Positions 18,055-26,899 of a stretch of 64,000 nucleotides of DNA are shown here, one piece after another. Positions within the stretch are counted from its first letter, which is position 1. Every line of letters begins with the position of its first letter. The notes under the pieces are model-generated. The model searched no databases and was not told where the DNA came from. It saw only the letters and a program-made list of their open reading frames with translations. Source of the DNA: DLKC01 sp002478885 (GTDB lineage Bacteria > Bacteroidota > Bacteroidia > Chitinophagales > Chitinophagaceae); the NCBI GenBank assembly GCA_046329585.1, contig JAXLUI010000001.1, positions 310,001-374,000 of the forward strand, written 5' to 3'. The position numbers and the translations under genes were made by a program.

Positions 18055-18116
18055 CGGATGGACGCGGAAAGCCCGGAACGTAGCTTTGCGTGGTGAGGAC
18101 TTGCAGCGAACAGCCG
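18055..18116. repeat. REP-like long palindrome of a general Bacteroidota type
   Basis: Arms CGGATGGACGCGGAAAGCCC (18055-18074) and GGACTTGCAGCGAACAGCCG (18097-18116) pair at 14 of 20 positions around a 22-nt loop. The block is GC-rich against its surroundings. From memory, similar GGATxGAxGCGGAAAxCC...GGATTGTAGCGxATAGC hairpins are widespread between genes in Flavobacteriia and related classes. It lies between two tandem minus-strand genes. Confidence 0.6.
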
Positions 18117-18171
18117 GGACCACAGACGACGGGAAATGAAATTGCTGATAGCCCCAACCTCTTCTTTTTTC

Positions 18172-19059
18172 TTAGTTGCCTGCCGGCTTCTGTTGTTGCT
18201 TTTCCTCGTATTGTTTTTGCAGATCTGACAGTTCGTTATCATATCCCTGCTGATCAAAAAATGCTGTGGGGTTATATGGATCACCTGGCTTATGCTTGCT
18301 ATGCAGGTTAAACTGGCCGGCATGTGAGGCAAGCCAGATATCGAATGAAATACTTTTCATGGCGTTTAAAGTATAGGCGTAGTCAGTGGCAATAGCCGGA
18401 TAAGCGCTGATATCTGCAAATGCTTTATCAGTAACGATCGTCGGCATATTTGCAATAAGCACCCTATAAGATCGCTGGTCGTCTTTTACCGTAAACAGAA
18501 AACTACAGGAGCCTTTTGTGTGACCTGGATGATGTAACATTACCAGTTGCATGCCGCCGAATTTTATGGTGTCGTTGTCGTGGAGCAAACGGTCGACCTT
18601 TAATGGTTCGAAACTGGTTCCATATTTACCGAGTGCATAGTCGGAACTACCACCGGTAGCCACGACATCAGCCTCTTTTTCATCAACCATAAATTTAGCA
18701 CCGGTGCTTTTTTTGATTGCATGCATGGCACCCAAATGATCGTAATGGGCCTGTGTTGTGAGCAATATTTTGATATCGGTGAATTTGAAACCAAGTGTTT
18801 CGATGTTATGTCTTATCTGCGACGCGGAAGCGGCAAGACCGGTGTTGATGAGTATGTGCCCTTGCGGAGTCGTGATAAGAAAACAGGCCAGGTCGTAAGT
18901 GCCCACGTAGTATAGATTACCTGCAATGCAAAACGGTTGGTATGCGGTTACCCACTCTGCTGTAGTTTTTGGCTCCTTTACTTTTTGAGCCGTAGCCATT
19001 GCCGAGGTCAATGAGAAGCCAATTATTAATAAAACCGTACGTGATGCGTATGTTATCAT
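18172..19059 (-). CDS. Subclass B3 metallo-beta-lactamase fold protein, GOB-like (Gln in place of first zinc His)
   Basis: 295 aa from the ATG at 19059 (MITYASRTVLLIIGFSLTSA, signal peptide), close to GOB-1 length (about 290). The zinc motif is Q103-A-H105-Y-D107-H108 (TTQAHYDHLGAM), then H180 (HHPGHTKGS) and H246 (LASHAGQF). Subclass B3 normally has HxHxDH; the Gln at the first position is the known feature of GOB enzymes from Elizabethkingia. INTGLAASA and FLFTVKDDQRSYRV also fit B3 enzymes. It may hydrolyse beta-lactams in the periplasm, but B3-like proteins without that activity exist. A perfect -7 box lies just upstream. Confidence 0.85.
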   Translation of the reverse strand: MITYASRTVLLIIGFSLTSAMATAQKVKEPKTTAEWVTAYQPFCIAGNLYYVGTYDLACFLITTPQGHILINTGLAASASQIRHNIETLGFKFTDIKILLTTQAHYDHLGAMHAIKKSTGAKFMVDEKEADVVATGGSSDYALGKYGTSFEPLKVDRLLHDNDTIKFGGMQLVMLHHPGHTKGSCSFLFTVKDDQRSYRVLIANMPTIVTDKAFADISAYPAIATDYAYTLNAMKSISFDIWLASHAGQFNLHSKHKPGDPYNPTAFFDQQGYDNELSDLQKQYEEKQQQKPAGN

Positions 19060-19081
19060 ATAGCCATCCAGATTGAATAGG

Positions 19082-19089
19082 CAAATGTA
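19082..19089 (-). promoter_or_regulatory. Candidate -7 element of the B3 metallo-beta-lactamase gene
   Basis: On the minus strand TACATTTG matches TAnnTTTG, 22 bp before the ATG. No clear TTG at -33. Confidence 0.4.
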
Positions 19090-19257
19090 TTGGCTTACAT
19101 AATGATCCGGCATTCGTTTGACAAATTACCAAAGACTTTTTTTTGGGGTGTGCGCAATTTAAAATCATGTTTCCTATCTTCAATATCGAAAAACAGCGTC
19201 ACATAACGCGACAAGTTTTGCGTAACCACACCTAACGTTAACCATAAAAACACCAGT

Positions 19258-19809
19258 ATGAACACAAACCGTCTTTCAGAAACATTGCGTAGCGCATTGA
19301 ACGCGCAAATGACCAAAGAGGCACACGCTTCACAGATCTACCTTTCTTATGCATCATGGGCAGCAAACGAGGGATATGACGGCATAGCTCATTTTCTTTT
19401 CAAGCATGCACAGGAAGAACGCAACCATATGATGAAAATACTTGAGTACATTATCCAGAGAGGAGCAAAAGTAAGCGTAGAAGCAATACCCGGACCTCCG
19501 GCCGATCCAGTTAGTGTGCAACAGTGTTTTGAAAAAGTTTTTGAACAGGAAGTTGACAACACCCAATCGATCTACAAACTGGTTAAAATGAGCTTTGAGC
19601 AGGAAGATTGGGCAACATGGAACTTTTTGCAATGGTTTGTAAAAGAGCAAACCGAAGAAGAAACGATGGCATTGAATCTTCTTGACAAGATCAAAATTGC
19701 CGGTGCGGAAAAAGCAAGCGGCGATGCGCTTTATGCCCTGGACAGGGACCTTGAAAAACAGCCGGACGACGCTGCATTGGCAGAAACAAAAACGGCAGAA
19801 AACCCATGA
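19258..19809 (+). CDS. Non-haem ferritin
   Basis: 183 aa, cytoplasmic iron store. Ferroxidase ligands of bacterial FtnA are in place: E21 in MTKEAHASQIYLSYASWAAN, E54 and H57 in AQEERNHMMKILEY, and E-rich VKEQTEEETMALNLLDKI on helix 4. The four-helix bundle covers residues 5-155; the last 25 residues (acidic and Ala-rich) are a loose tail. It oxidises Fe(II) and stores ferric mineral in a 24-mer. The intergenic region toward the beta-lactamase-like gene is about 200 bp and contains divergent promoters. Confidence 0.92.
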   Translation: MNTNRLSETLRSALNAQMTKEAHASQIYLSYASWAANEGYDGIAHFLFKHAQEERNHMMKILEYIIQRGAKVSVEAIPGPPADPVSVQQCFEKVFEQEVDNTQSIYKLVKMSFEQEDWATWNFLQWFVKEQTEEETMALNLLDKIKIAGAEKASGDALYALDRDLEKQPDDAALAETKTAENP

Positions 19810-19830
19810 TCAATTTTAAAAAGCTGTTTG

Positions 19831-19848
19831 CTGCTATCAAAATAGCAG
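19831..19848. terminator. Possible bidirectional hairpin between convergent genes
   Basis: CTGCTAT / ATAGCAG stem with a CAAA loop in the 52-bp gap between ferritin and the DUF5916 gene. No strong T run, so weak. Confidence 0.35.
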
Positions 19849-19861
19849 AAATTATCAGCCC

Positions 19862-22369
19862 TTATGATGCCGCTTTTGACCGCGAGGCAAGGCTTCGTGT
19901 TAACTTAAGGTAGTCAAGAAAATAAATAACCTTTAAGGAGAAATTGTTGTTGTTCTCTGCCCCGATGGTATTGGTAAGATTTTTAAAATAATGGCTTTCC
20001 ACTTCATTGCTATAATACTGCGTGGCATTTTTCCATACAATATTCAGGAAGCTGCCCGGGGCGAATTGCCAGGAATATACCATATCGATATTGAAGAAGT
20101 TAACGTTCTGGTTTGCATCCGGGTGAAATCCCGTGTGCGGTTGGACAGAGCCATCGCGCTGCAACACAAAAAATTCACTGTTCTCCACGCTGCTCAAATA
20201 ATGCCTTGCCCTGAAGGTGATGCCCATCTTATTGGTAAAACTGTATTTGGCGCTTAATATGTTCTCAATCGTTTTCACCCTACGTTTGGCAAAATTGATA
20301 TCGGCGCTGCCGTTTACATAGGTATAGCCTATGTTGTTGTAGCTGGGTTGAAAGCTGATGTTTTGTGACAATGAAAATTTATTACCAAAGCGTATATTCT
20401 GACCAAGCATGATGTTCATTGAAAAGCCATCGTAAAAGTCGATGAAAGTGCGGGTAAAGGCATCCACAAACCAGGAATATTTTTTGCTGTTGTTGCTCTC
20501 AAACCAGGTTTCGAGACTAATGCTTTGGCCCCTTTTGAAAAACCACCCCGTTGTTCTCGGTTCATAAAAATCATTTTGCTTCAGATTATAGCCAAGGAAA
20601 ATTCCTGTGAACCATAATTTTTTACTTTGTGCATTTACATTAACGTTAAAGCCTGCTGACTGGTACCCCTGATCGATCGGTTCTATTTTTTTTGAAAGCA
20701 CGCTCAGGTTGGAATTGACATTTAAGTTGATCCTGTTATGCCAGTTCCTTGGTTCATTCCAATGGTAGCCAACCCACAAATAATGATTAAGAAAATTATT
20801 GTTGGTGAAATAGCCCATGTCGTCGCTGCTAAATTTTGTGTCGGTCCTCTCCTGCGATAAATTAAAATTAAAACGGCCGCTGGTTTTTCCAATATGCAGT
20901 TCATGACTAAAACCACTTTCTGTACTGCCGTTTAGCGGGTAACCGAAACGATTGCTCATGGCCAGTTTGCCACCGATGTTATACGTATTCTTCTTGTCAT
21001 TCAATTCAAACAGTCCGGCTGTTACATTCGCATCGTAGTCTGTACCACTTCGCCATACGTTGGTGTTGATGAGGGATACGCTGGAGTTTTGTTTTAGTGT
21101 TTTGTCAATCACCAGCACATTATAATTGGTGAGCGGATCTGTAAGTTCACTTCTTTCCTGTTTGGTTACAGTATTTTCAATGGTTGCATACTGTGCTTTT
21201 GTTACAGCATTCAGAAAACCAATACCAAAACCATTTTGTGAACGTCCGGAAATTTTGGTCGCATTAATCAGTTTTGATTCAGTTGGATTGCTAACGACGA
21301 CTTCATTGCTATCAAGTCCATTGTATACATCATTATAGTGTATCGGTGAACCGCCGATGCGCCTCGAGTAAAACAAATTGCCTTTGCTGAAAAGCTCAGT
21401 ACCTTCTGTAAAAAAATTCCTGTATTCGTTATACTTCACTTCAAAGGGCGTAAGGTTCAATACCTGGTTGTCGCTTTGCACCTGCCCGAAATCGGGCACG
21501 AGTGTGGCGTCTAAAGTAAAAGCCTGGCTGATGCCGTATTTAACATCCATACCTCCGTTCACCTGGCCCGCCCAATTGCTTTGCCCGGCAACGTTAAGCG
21601 GGTAATGATTTGCATATACTGAAAAATAAGGCGAGAACTGCAACCGCAATGGAGGCTTTATGTGTGACAGCCCTTTCCATAAACCTTCCTGTGTGAGAAA
21701 GCCATTCACGTTCGGATCGATCGGGTTCCAGGTATTTTGTTGTTCCGTTTTACGTCTTCTGCGGGTAATGTTGAAGCCCCAGTCCTGCACCTCTTTTTTG
21801 CCAAATCGTATCGCGGAAAAAGGAATAAACATTTCAAAGCTCCAACCGCTGTCGGTAATTACTGCGCCGCTTTCCCAAACCGCATTCCAGGAAAAATCTT
21901 CCATATCGCTTGTCATGCTTGGAGGATTCATTTTGGCATCCCATTGCTCGCCGAGTGGTGTTACAAAATATTCAAAGCCGTTTAGTTTGTCGTTGTAAGT
22001 ATCGAAGATAATGCCTATATAATCATTGGCGCCATAGCCATCACGCACACCGGTTAATTCAGTTGTAATGCTGTCCCTGCTTCGTTCGTAGCAAATGCCG
22101 CCAAAATAAATTCCTTCGTCACTGTACATGAGGTAGGCAACGGTTCTGTTTGCAAAATCTTCTTTTGCGCCAGCCTTTGGCCTAAAATAAACCATGTCTG
22201 TTAACGGAGCTGCATTCTTCCAGGCGGTATCATTAAGCAGGCCATCAATCTTCACCTGACCCATTGAACGTTTCGCTTCGAGTGTTCTTACCGTTTTTGT
22301 TTGCGCGAAACCGCAAAAGATGCTACACAGTAATGTCAAAATAATCAGCACAGGTCTTTTCGTCAACAT
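19862..22369 (-). CDS. DUF5916 outer-membrane protein with CBM9-like N-terminal domain
   Basis: 835 aa with signal peptide (MLTKRPVLIILTLLCSIFCG, cleaved near FAQ). Residues about 30-235 resemble the carbohydrate-binding family 9-like fold (KIDGLLNDTAWKNAAPLTDM, AYLMYSDEGIYFGGICYERS, DYIGIIFDTYNDKLNGFEYF, VTPLGEQWDAKMN). The rest is rich in alternating aromatic beta-strands and ends in a strand-like region, as in DUF5916 barrels of Bacteroidota. Function in the family is unknown; a role in glycan or peptide handling at the outer membrane is often assumed. Single gene. Confidence 0.88.
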   Translation of the reverse strand: MLTKRPVLIILTLLCSIFCGFAQTKTVRTLEAKRSMGQVKIDGLLNDTAWKNAAPLTDMVYFRPKAGAKEDFANRTVAYLMYSDEGIYFGGICYERSRDSITTELTGVRDGYGANDYIGIIFDTYNDKLNGFEYFVTPLGEQWDAKMNPPSMTSDMEDFSWNAVWESGAVITDSGWSFEMFIPFSAIRFGKKEVQDWGFNITRRRRKTEQQNTWNPIDPNVNGFLTQEGLWKGLSHIKPPLRLQFSPYFSVYANHYPLNVAGQSNWAGQVNGGMDVKYGISQAFTLDATLVPDFGQVQSDNQVLNLTPFEVKYNEYRNFFTEGTELFSKGNLFYSRRIGGSPIHYNDVYNGLDSNEVVVSNPTESKLINATKISGRSQNGFGIGFLNAVTKAQYATIENTVTKQERSELTDPLTNYNVLVIDKTLKQNSSVSLINTNVWRSGTDYDANVTAGLFELNDKKNTYNIGGKLAMSNRFGYPLNGSTESGFSHELHIGKTSGRFNFNLSQERTDTKFSSDDMGYFTNNNFLNHYLWVGYHWNEPRNWHNRINLNVNSNLSVLSKKIEPIDQGYQSAGFNVNVNAQSKKLWFTGIFLGYNLKQNDFYEPRTTGWFFKRGQSISLETWFESNNSKKYSWFVDAFTRTFIDFYDGFSMNIMLGQNIRFGNKFSLSQNISFQPSYNNIGYTYVNGSADINFAKRRVKTIENILSAKYSFTNKMGITFRARHYLSSVENSEFFVLQRDGSVQPHTGFHPDANQNVNFFNIDMVYSWQFAPGSFLNIVWKNATQYYSNEVESHYFKNLTNTIGAENNNNFSLKVIYFLDYLKLTRSLASRSKAAS

Positions 22370-22730
22370 GCAGTAATGGTTTTCGATTTAATCTAACGAT
22401 CAGGAAAGCGCAATGTTACAATGCGATGTTTTGCAAAACGCGGGTTTTGTGATGGCAGGTATGCAGCGAAGCGTTAATTTATACGAAGCGCAAATTGTGT
22501 ATGACGAATGGTAAATTTTCTTGAGCCAAGGTTTTTTTTGGAGCCTGGCAGTTTTCCTTTAATCAGCTGCTGTTGCGTCGCACTCTTCGGGTTTCGGTAA
22601 TGCAGTTCCGCAGGTATATAACCCGGGATTTATTTTTTTGCGTGTTTATTCATCATAAAACGTAACCGCAGCATTGGCCTAATTGTTACTTTTATCGGCC
22701 AAAAAAATTAATCAACAAAAAAATAAGAAC
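22370..22730. other. Intergenic region between divergent genes
   Basis: 361 bp. It holds one repeat arm (22572-22591). TTACTTTTATC at about 22685 resembles a -7 region and would put the DoxX transcript start about 35 bp before its ATG at 22731. Nothing else seen. Confidence 0.45.
22572..22591 (+). repeat. Dispersed intergenic repeat, single arm
   Basis: GTTGCGTCGCACTCTTCGGG, flavour A with diverged end. It faces the arm at 23197, with the DoxX gene between. Confidence 0.8.
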
Positions 22731-23099
22731 ATGACAGTAAAAACAGCCAACATCATTTACTGGGTGTCGACAATTATTTTCGCCGCATTAATGATATTCT
22801 CTGCCGTAGGTGGCCTGCAGCCTTCGCAGCAAGCTATCGACCTGCTGCACACCCAGCTTGGTTACCCAATATATTTTATACAGATGATCAGCGTTGCAAA
22901 ACTGCTTGGCTCTGTTGCCATCTTGATACCCGGGTTGAAAGGAATTAAAGAGTGGGCATATGCCGGCCTGTTCTTCGATCTTTTTGGTGCGATCTATTCC
23001 GGCGTAGCCGCAGCCGGCAGCTTTGATCCAATGATGCTGTCTATGATTATATGGATATTGCCGGGCATTGTTTCCTACTACCTGTGGAAAAGACGATAA
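22731..23099 (+). CDS. DoxX-like small membrane protein
   Basis: 122 aa from the ATG at 22731 (MTVKTANIIYWVSTIIFAAL); an upstream frame start at 22683 lies in or before the likely promoter. Four transmembrane helices: about 8-27, 48-66, 73-94 and 99-118. LLHTQLGYPIYFIQMISVAK and ILIPGLKGIKEWAYAGLFFD are typical of DoxX-like proteins. Its biochemical role is not established. It is bracketed by two inward-facing repeat arms. Confidence 0.8.
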   Translation: MTVKTANIIYWVSTIIFAALMIFSAVGGLQPSQQAIDLLHTQLGYPIYFIQMISVAKLLGSVAILIPGLKGIKEWAYAGLFFDLFGAIYSGVAAAGSFDPMMLSMIIWILPGIVSYYLWKRR

Positions 23100-23196
23100 G
23101 GCGATAAAAAAGTGTGTTCGCTGTAAACGAAAGCCCGAAGGCCGTTTGTTGCCGCTTTTACCCTTTTCATGTATCATGATGAAGAAAGTGATGAAC

Positions 23197-23216
23197 GTTG
23201 AAGTGTGCGACGCAAC
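23197..23216 (-). repeat. Dispersed intergenic repeat, single arm
   Basis: GTTGAAGTGTGCGACGCAAC, flavour A, inverted, downstream of the DoxX gene. Confidence 0.8.
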
Positions 23217-23329
23217 GATGTTGAGACGGCATATAAGGCCGGGCCAAAAAAGAAACACCTCTTAAAGGTTTAAATTTAAAAAATGCTTTGCATATTTTTT
23301 ACCGGAATTGTACAATTGAAGGGGTATTT

Positions 23330-24574
23330 ATGAAAAGAGTAACCTGTTTTTTAATCGGCCTGTTCACGGTATTTGTTTGTGATGCACAACAGAAAAATAC
23401 AAGCGTGAGCAGGTGGCGCGCTGCCTTGCATAGACCCGATGGAAAGGACATTGTATTTGAACTGCGTGGAAAAAAAGAGCAGGGCAAAACCGTTTTGTAT
23501 GTGTCGAATGCAGCAGAGGAAATAGAGATAACCGATATAAAAACAAAGGGTGATTCGATGTTCTTTACTATGCCGGCTTTTGAAGCGTCGTTTCGCGTTA
23601 AAATCTTACATGACGGCGATATGGCTGGCCTTTTTATAAAGGGTACCGCTGCCCAAACGCAACACTGGCCTTTCACTGCAACTGCAAAAAGCAGCGGACT
23701 TTTTGAACCTGACCAGGGTAATGCGATGACAAATATTACCGGCAGGTGGGATGTGAGCATAACGCGTGCCAACGGAACTATACGCAAAGCTGTAGCCGAA
23801 TTCGAGCAGCATGGGAACAGGCTTACCGGTACTTTTTTAACGCCCTCAGCAGACTATCGTTATCTCGATGGCGTTGTTACCGGAGACTCTTTAAAACTAT
23901 CAACATTCGATGGCGATAACATTCATTTATTTGAAGCAAAGGTTGATAGTGCCTGCAGCATTTCAGGCGGCGTTTTTTATAATGGCTATGCGGGCAGAGA
24001 GACATGGACAGCACTAAGGAACGACACGATTGAATTACCTGAAGCCAATGCACCTACCCAAATGCGGGAAGGCGAAACAAAACTCAATTTTACTTTCAAA
24101 GATCTTAACGGCCTACCCGTTTCTATCAGCGATAAAAAGTATAAGGATAAAGTGGTCATCATACAACTGATGGGAAGTTGGTGCGCAAACTGTTTGGATG
24201 AAACAAAATTTTTATCAGGTTATTATAAAGAAAATAAGTCACGAGGCGTTGAAGTTATTGCATTGGCATACGAACTCAGCACTGATGCAGCAAGGTCGAA
24301 AGCCAGTTTGCAGAAGTTTCAAAAACTGTTCGGCGTGCAATACCCGATGCTGATCACCGGAGCCGCAGCGGGCGATGATAAAAAAACAGAAAAGACCTTG
24401 CCGCAGCTTACGCCAATCAGGTCGTTTCCCTTAACTATTTTTATCGACAAGAGCGGCAACGTGAGATATATACATACAAGCTTTTACGGCCCTGGCTCAG
24501 GCGCGTATTACACAGCATTTAAAAAAGACTTTTATGAAACTGCAGACAAATTGCTGCAGGAGCAGGCTCCCTGA
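23330..24574 (+). CDS. Exported thioredoxin-like (TlpA/ResA type) protein with N-terminal beta domain
   Basis: 414 aa from the ATG at 23330 (MKRVTCFLIGLFTVFVCDAQ, signal peptide). Residues about 25-245 are a beta-rich region of unknown family. Residues about 255-410 are a thioredoxin fold with the active-site motif GSWCANCLDE, then GVEVIALAYELS and a cis-Pro region (RSFPLTIFIDKSGN). Bacteroidota TlpA-like proteins reduce disulfides in the periplasm or help cytochrome c maturation. CANC is an unusual central dipeptide compared with CPPC/CGPC. Monocistronic. Confidence 0.87.
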   Translation: MKRVTCFLIGLFTVFVCDAQQKNTSVSRWRAALHRPDGKDIVFELRGKKEQGKTVLYVSNAAEEIEITDIKTKGDSMFFTMPAFEASFRVKILHDGDMAGLFIKGTAAQTQHWPFTATAKSSGLFEPDQGNAMTNITGRWDVSITRANGTIRKAVAEFEQHGNRLTGTFLTPSADYRYLDGVVTGDSLKLSTFDGDNIHLFEAKVDSACSISGGVFYNGYAGRETWTALRNDTIELPEANAPTQMREGETKLNFTFKDLNGLPVSISDKKYKDKVVIIQLMGSWCANCLDETKFLSGYYKENKSRGVEVIALAYELSTDAARSKASLQKFQKLFGVQYPMLITGAAAGDDKKTEKTLPQLTPIRSFPLTIFIDKSGNVRYIHTSFYGPGSGAYYTAFKKDFYETADKLLQEQAP

Positions 24575-24594
24575 TGCTGCCAGGTACAACGAAT

Positions 24595-24734
24595 TTAGAA
24601 GTGTGCGACGCAACTGCAGACGCTATGAAATGCGATAGTTGGTAACATAAATTGCCCTTCTATATCGGGATAAATATTTTTATGAAACCGGCTGTTGTGC
24701 ACGCCTCAACTTTTGTTGCGTCGCACTCTTCTAC
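24595..24734. repeat. Dispersed intergenic repeat, outward-facing pair
   Basis: Arm 24595-24614 ends GTGTGCGACGCAAC (inverted) and arm 24715-24734 reads GTTGCGTCGCACTCTTCTAC. This is the only tail-to-tail pair. The flank after the first arm, GACGCTATGAAATGCGATAG, fits the extended consensus. Confidence 0.85.
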
Positions 24735-24766
24735 TGCATGACTCTGTCAACCAACGTTTACGAAGT

Positions 24767-25414
24767 TTATACTTTTATCAGGCTGTGTTTAATGGCATAG
24801 ACAACCAGGCCGATTCTTGTTTTTAAACCGAGCTTTTCAAACAATGCATCCCGGTATCCTTCAACTGTGCGTGGACTGCAAAACATTTTTTCCGCGATCT
24901 CTTTGTAGGTGAGTTCGGTAGCGGCATATTGCAGGAACACCGTTTCGCGTTCATTTAATTTTACCGGCGCATTTTTGTTTTCATTGCCGGCCGCAATATT
25001 GAAGATCACTTTGCCTGTGACCCAGTCCGGGTAATAAAAACCTTTTGTTGTAAGCGCATTCAACGCATTTTCAAGCTCGGCCGGGTGCACATTTTTGAGA
25101 AGATAGCCCCTTGCTCCACTCCTGATCATTTTTATTAAGGCTTGTTCATCGTCCTGCATAGAAAGCGCCAGCACCAATACTTCAGGATGTGCTTCTCTAA
25201 GCCATTGCGCTGTTTCAAATCCGTCCATAACCGGCATCGAAACGTCCAGCAAAACGATGTCAGGAATATTTTTCCGCTGCTGAAATTTTTCTATGAGCGC
25301 TTTACCATGTTCGACTTCATAGAGCACATCATAATTTCTGAAATGCTCAATAACGCCTGTGATCGCTTTGGCAATCAGCAGGTGATCATCTACTATAACA
25401 ACGCTGTATTGCAT
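24767..25414 (-). CDS. NarL/LuxR-family response regulator
   Basis: 215 aa. Receiver domain residues 1-120 with acidic pocket VDDH at 8-11 and phospho-acceptor D57 in DIVLLDVSMPVMDGFE. The LuxR-type helix-turn-helix covers about 148-210 (LNERETVFLQYAATELTYKE, CSPRTVEGYRDALFEKLG). It is the last gene of a four-gene minus-strand cluster and the obvious partner of the kinase at 25469, 54 bp upstream. It likely controls transcription from palindromic sites; a candidate lies upstream of the cluster at 27731-27772. Confidence 0.92.
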   Translation of the reverse strand: MQYSVVIVDDHLLIAKAITGVIEHFRNYDVLYEVEHGKALIEKFQQRKNIPDIVLLDVSMPVMDGFETAQWLREAHPEVLVLALSMQDDEQALIKMIRSGARGYLLKNVHPAELENALNALTTKGFYYPDWVTGKVIFNIAAGNENKNAPVKLNERETVFLQYAATELTYKEIAEKMFCSPRTVEGYRDALFEKLGLKTRIGLVVYAIKHSLIKV

Positions 25415-25468
25415 GCAGTTTATTTTACCTTACCGAGATTTCAAATCCATCTAAGTTATATAGCTTTT

Positions 25469-26245
25469 TTATGCTGTTGCGAGTATAAAACTGATTTCCG
25501 TTCCTTCATTTAACCGGCTTGCCAGATAAAACTGCGCTCCGATCAGTTCAGCTCTTTTACGCATGTTCTCCAGCCCTATTCCATAGAATGCTCCAACTGT
25601 GTCAAAACCCACTCCGTCGTCTTTTGCAATAATTTTTAATGTACTGTCAGCATACTGCAGTATGACCGTGATGTCCGTGCATTGAGCATGCCTTAGGCTG
25701 TTTTGCAGAAATTCTTGTACAATACGAAGCACAATTTTTTTCTTTGTTTCATCTAATGGTATTTTAACCTGTGCGAACTGGCAGGTTACCCTGCATTTAC
25801 CCAATGCATTTACGCGATCGCACTCTGTTTTTACCAGCGCTGATAGTTCGGTCTTTTGTATATAATCGCTGGTAAGTGTGCGGGAAAGGCTGCGCAATTC
25901 TGACAGTGATGTATTGATAATAGATCCTATCGTTGCTATTCTCTCATTAACAGCAGGATACTTGTTTTCGAAAGCAAGCTGCTGCGCATAGATAGAAGCC
26001 AGTGTAAGTTTTTGACCCACATTATCATGAATTTCCCTGCCAAGGTCCTGCATTGTCTGTTGTTGTATTTCAACCTGGGTAGCAAGCAACTCTTTTGCGT
26101 GTTGCTCTTCGGACATTTTCTTTTCAAGTTCATACTGTGCCCGTCTTTTCCTGTATTGAAACATAAAGGATATAATGCTCACAATGAAGATGAGTATTAT
26201 CACGCTTGTGAAAATCACAGATATTATGATCTCAGTCTGCCCCAT
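25469..26245 (-). CDS. Sensor histidine kinase, HisKA_3 type, one membrane helix
   Basis: 258 aa. Transmembrane helix at residues 5-29, then a coiled coil (30-66), the dimerisation/phospho-acceptor helix with H73 in LGREIHDNVGQKL, and the HATPase domain (about 160-258) with N-box IVQEFLQNSLRHAQ and G-box DDGVGF...GIGLENMRKRAE. There is no periplasmic sensor domain, so sensing probably depends on the membrane helix or on its neighbours. Its start overlaps the 3' end of the membrane-protein gene by 22 bp, so translation is probably coupled. Confidence 0.92.
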   Translation of the reverse strand: MGQTEIIISVIFTSVIILIFIVSIISFMFQYRKRRAQYELEKKMSEEQHAKELLATQVEIQQQTMQDLGREIHDNVGQKLTLASIYAQQLAFENKYPAVNERIATIGSIINTSLSELRSLSRTLTSDYIQKTELSALVKTECDRVNALGKCRVTCQFAQVKIPLDETKKKIVLRIVQEFLQNSLRHAQCTDITVILQYADSTLKIIAKDDGVGFDTVGAFYGIGLENMRKRAELIGAQFYLASRLNEGTEISFILATA

Positions 26246-26883
26246 TTAAATGCAGTTACAAAAGACAAATACATTAAATAATTAAAGCCATAACTCAGGT
26301 AAGCAAAACTCATAAACAACTCTTTATACTGAGCGTATAGCCCATTGTAAATACCTTGAAATGGCAAGCTGCCCAGGTAAAATGATAACAACCCTGCACA
26401 AACCCAGAAAACAAAATTTGTTTTAAAGTGCAATATAGCTTTGCTGCCTGCGAGTTTAAAGAGAAACACCAGTATATATATCACCAACAGTGTTACACCC
26501 AAAGTATAAGAATAAGAGAGAAACCAATGATGTTTATCTGACAGGAACACACTGTCAACTACGATGCCCAATATGTAAATGAACGAACCAAACAACGGCA
26601 ACCTTGCAGCTTTTGTACCGCTGAATTCTTTGTAAAACATGAAGTGAAAAAACAATATCTCCATTGGCACCACAATAAAATCATACATTATTTTTTTTGG
26701 CCCATCCATGTGTGCATAAGTAAAATACTTACCTGTTAATTCGGCGATCACAATCACTGCCAGGTATATAGGAAACCATTTCCAATGGCTGTCTTTTATT
26801 TTGCTCCAATACAGGAAGCCGGTTACACAGGCAGCAGCTTCGCATATATTGAGCACAATCTTCAGGATATCTAAGGTTTGCAT
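26224..26883 (-). CDS. Polytopic membrane protein of unknown family, coupled to the histidine kinase
   Basis: 219 aa from the ATG at 26883 (MQTLDILKIVLNICEAAACV). About seven hydrophobic segments are visible (ICEAAACVTGFLYW, FPIYLAVIVIAELTG, FIVVPMEILFFHFMFY, LFGSFIYILGIVVD, YTLGVTLLVIYILVFLFKL, FVFWVCAGLLSFYLGSLPF, FAYLSYGFNYLMYLSFV). I recognise no family. The 22-bp overlap with the kinase and the 16-bp gap to the lipoprotein gene upstream make it a likely sensory membrane partner of the short kinase, which is an inference from context. Confidence 0.75.
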   Translation of the reverse strand: MQTLDILKIVLNICEAAACVTGFLYWSKIKDSHWKWFPIYLAVIVIAELTGKYFTYAHMDGPKKIMYDFIVVPMEILFFHFMFYKEFSGTKAARLPLFGSFIYILGIVVDSVFLSDKHHWFLSYSYTLGVTLLVIYILVFLFKLAGSKAILHFKTNFVFWVCAGLLSFYLGSLPFQGIYNGLYAQYKELFMSFAYLSYGFNYLMYLSFVTAFKWGRLRS

Positions 26884-26899
26884 ACAGCATTTTTTATTG

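Noticed and set aside
16825..18123. Longer frame extending the DUF2911 protein upstream to 18123
   Set aside because: The extra 62 residues run through the REP-like palindrome, and a good signal peptide starts at 17937.
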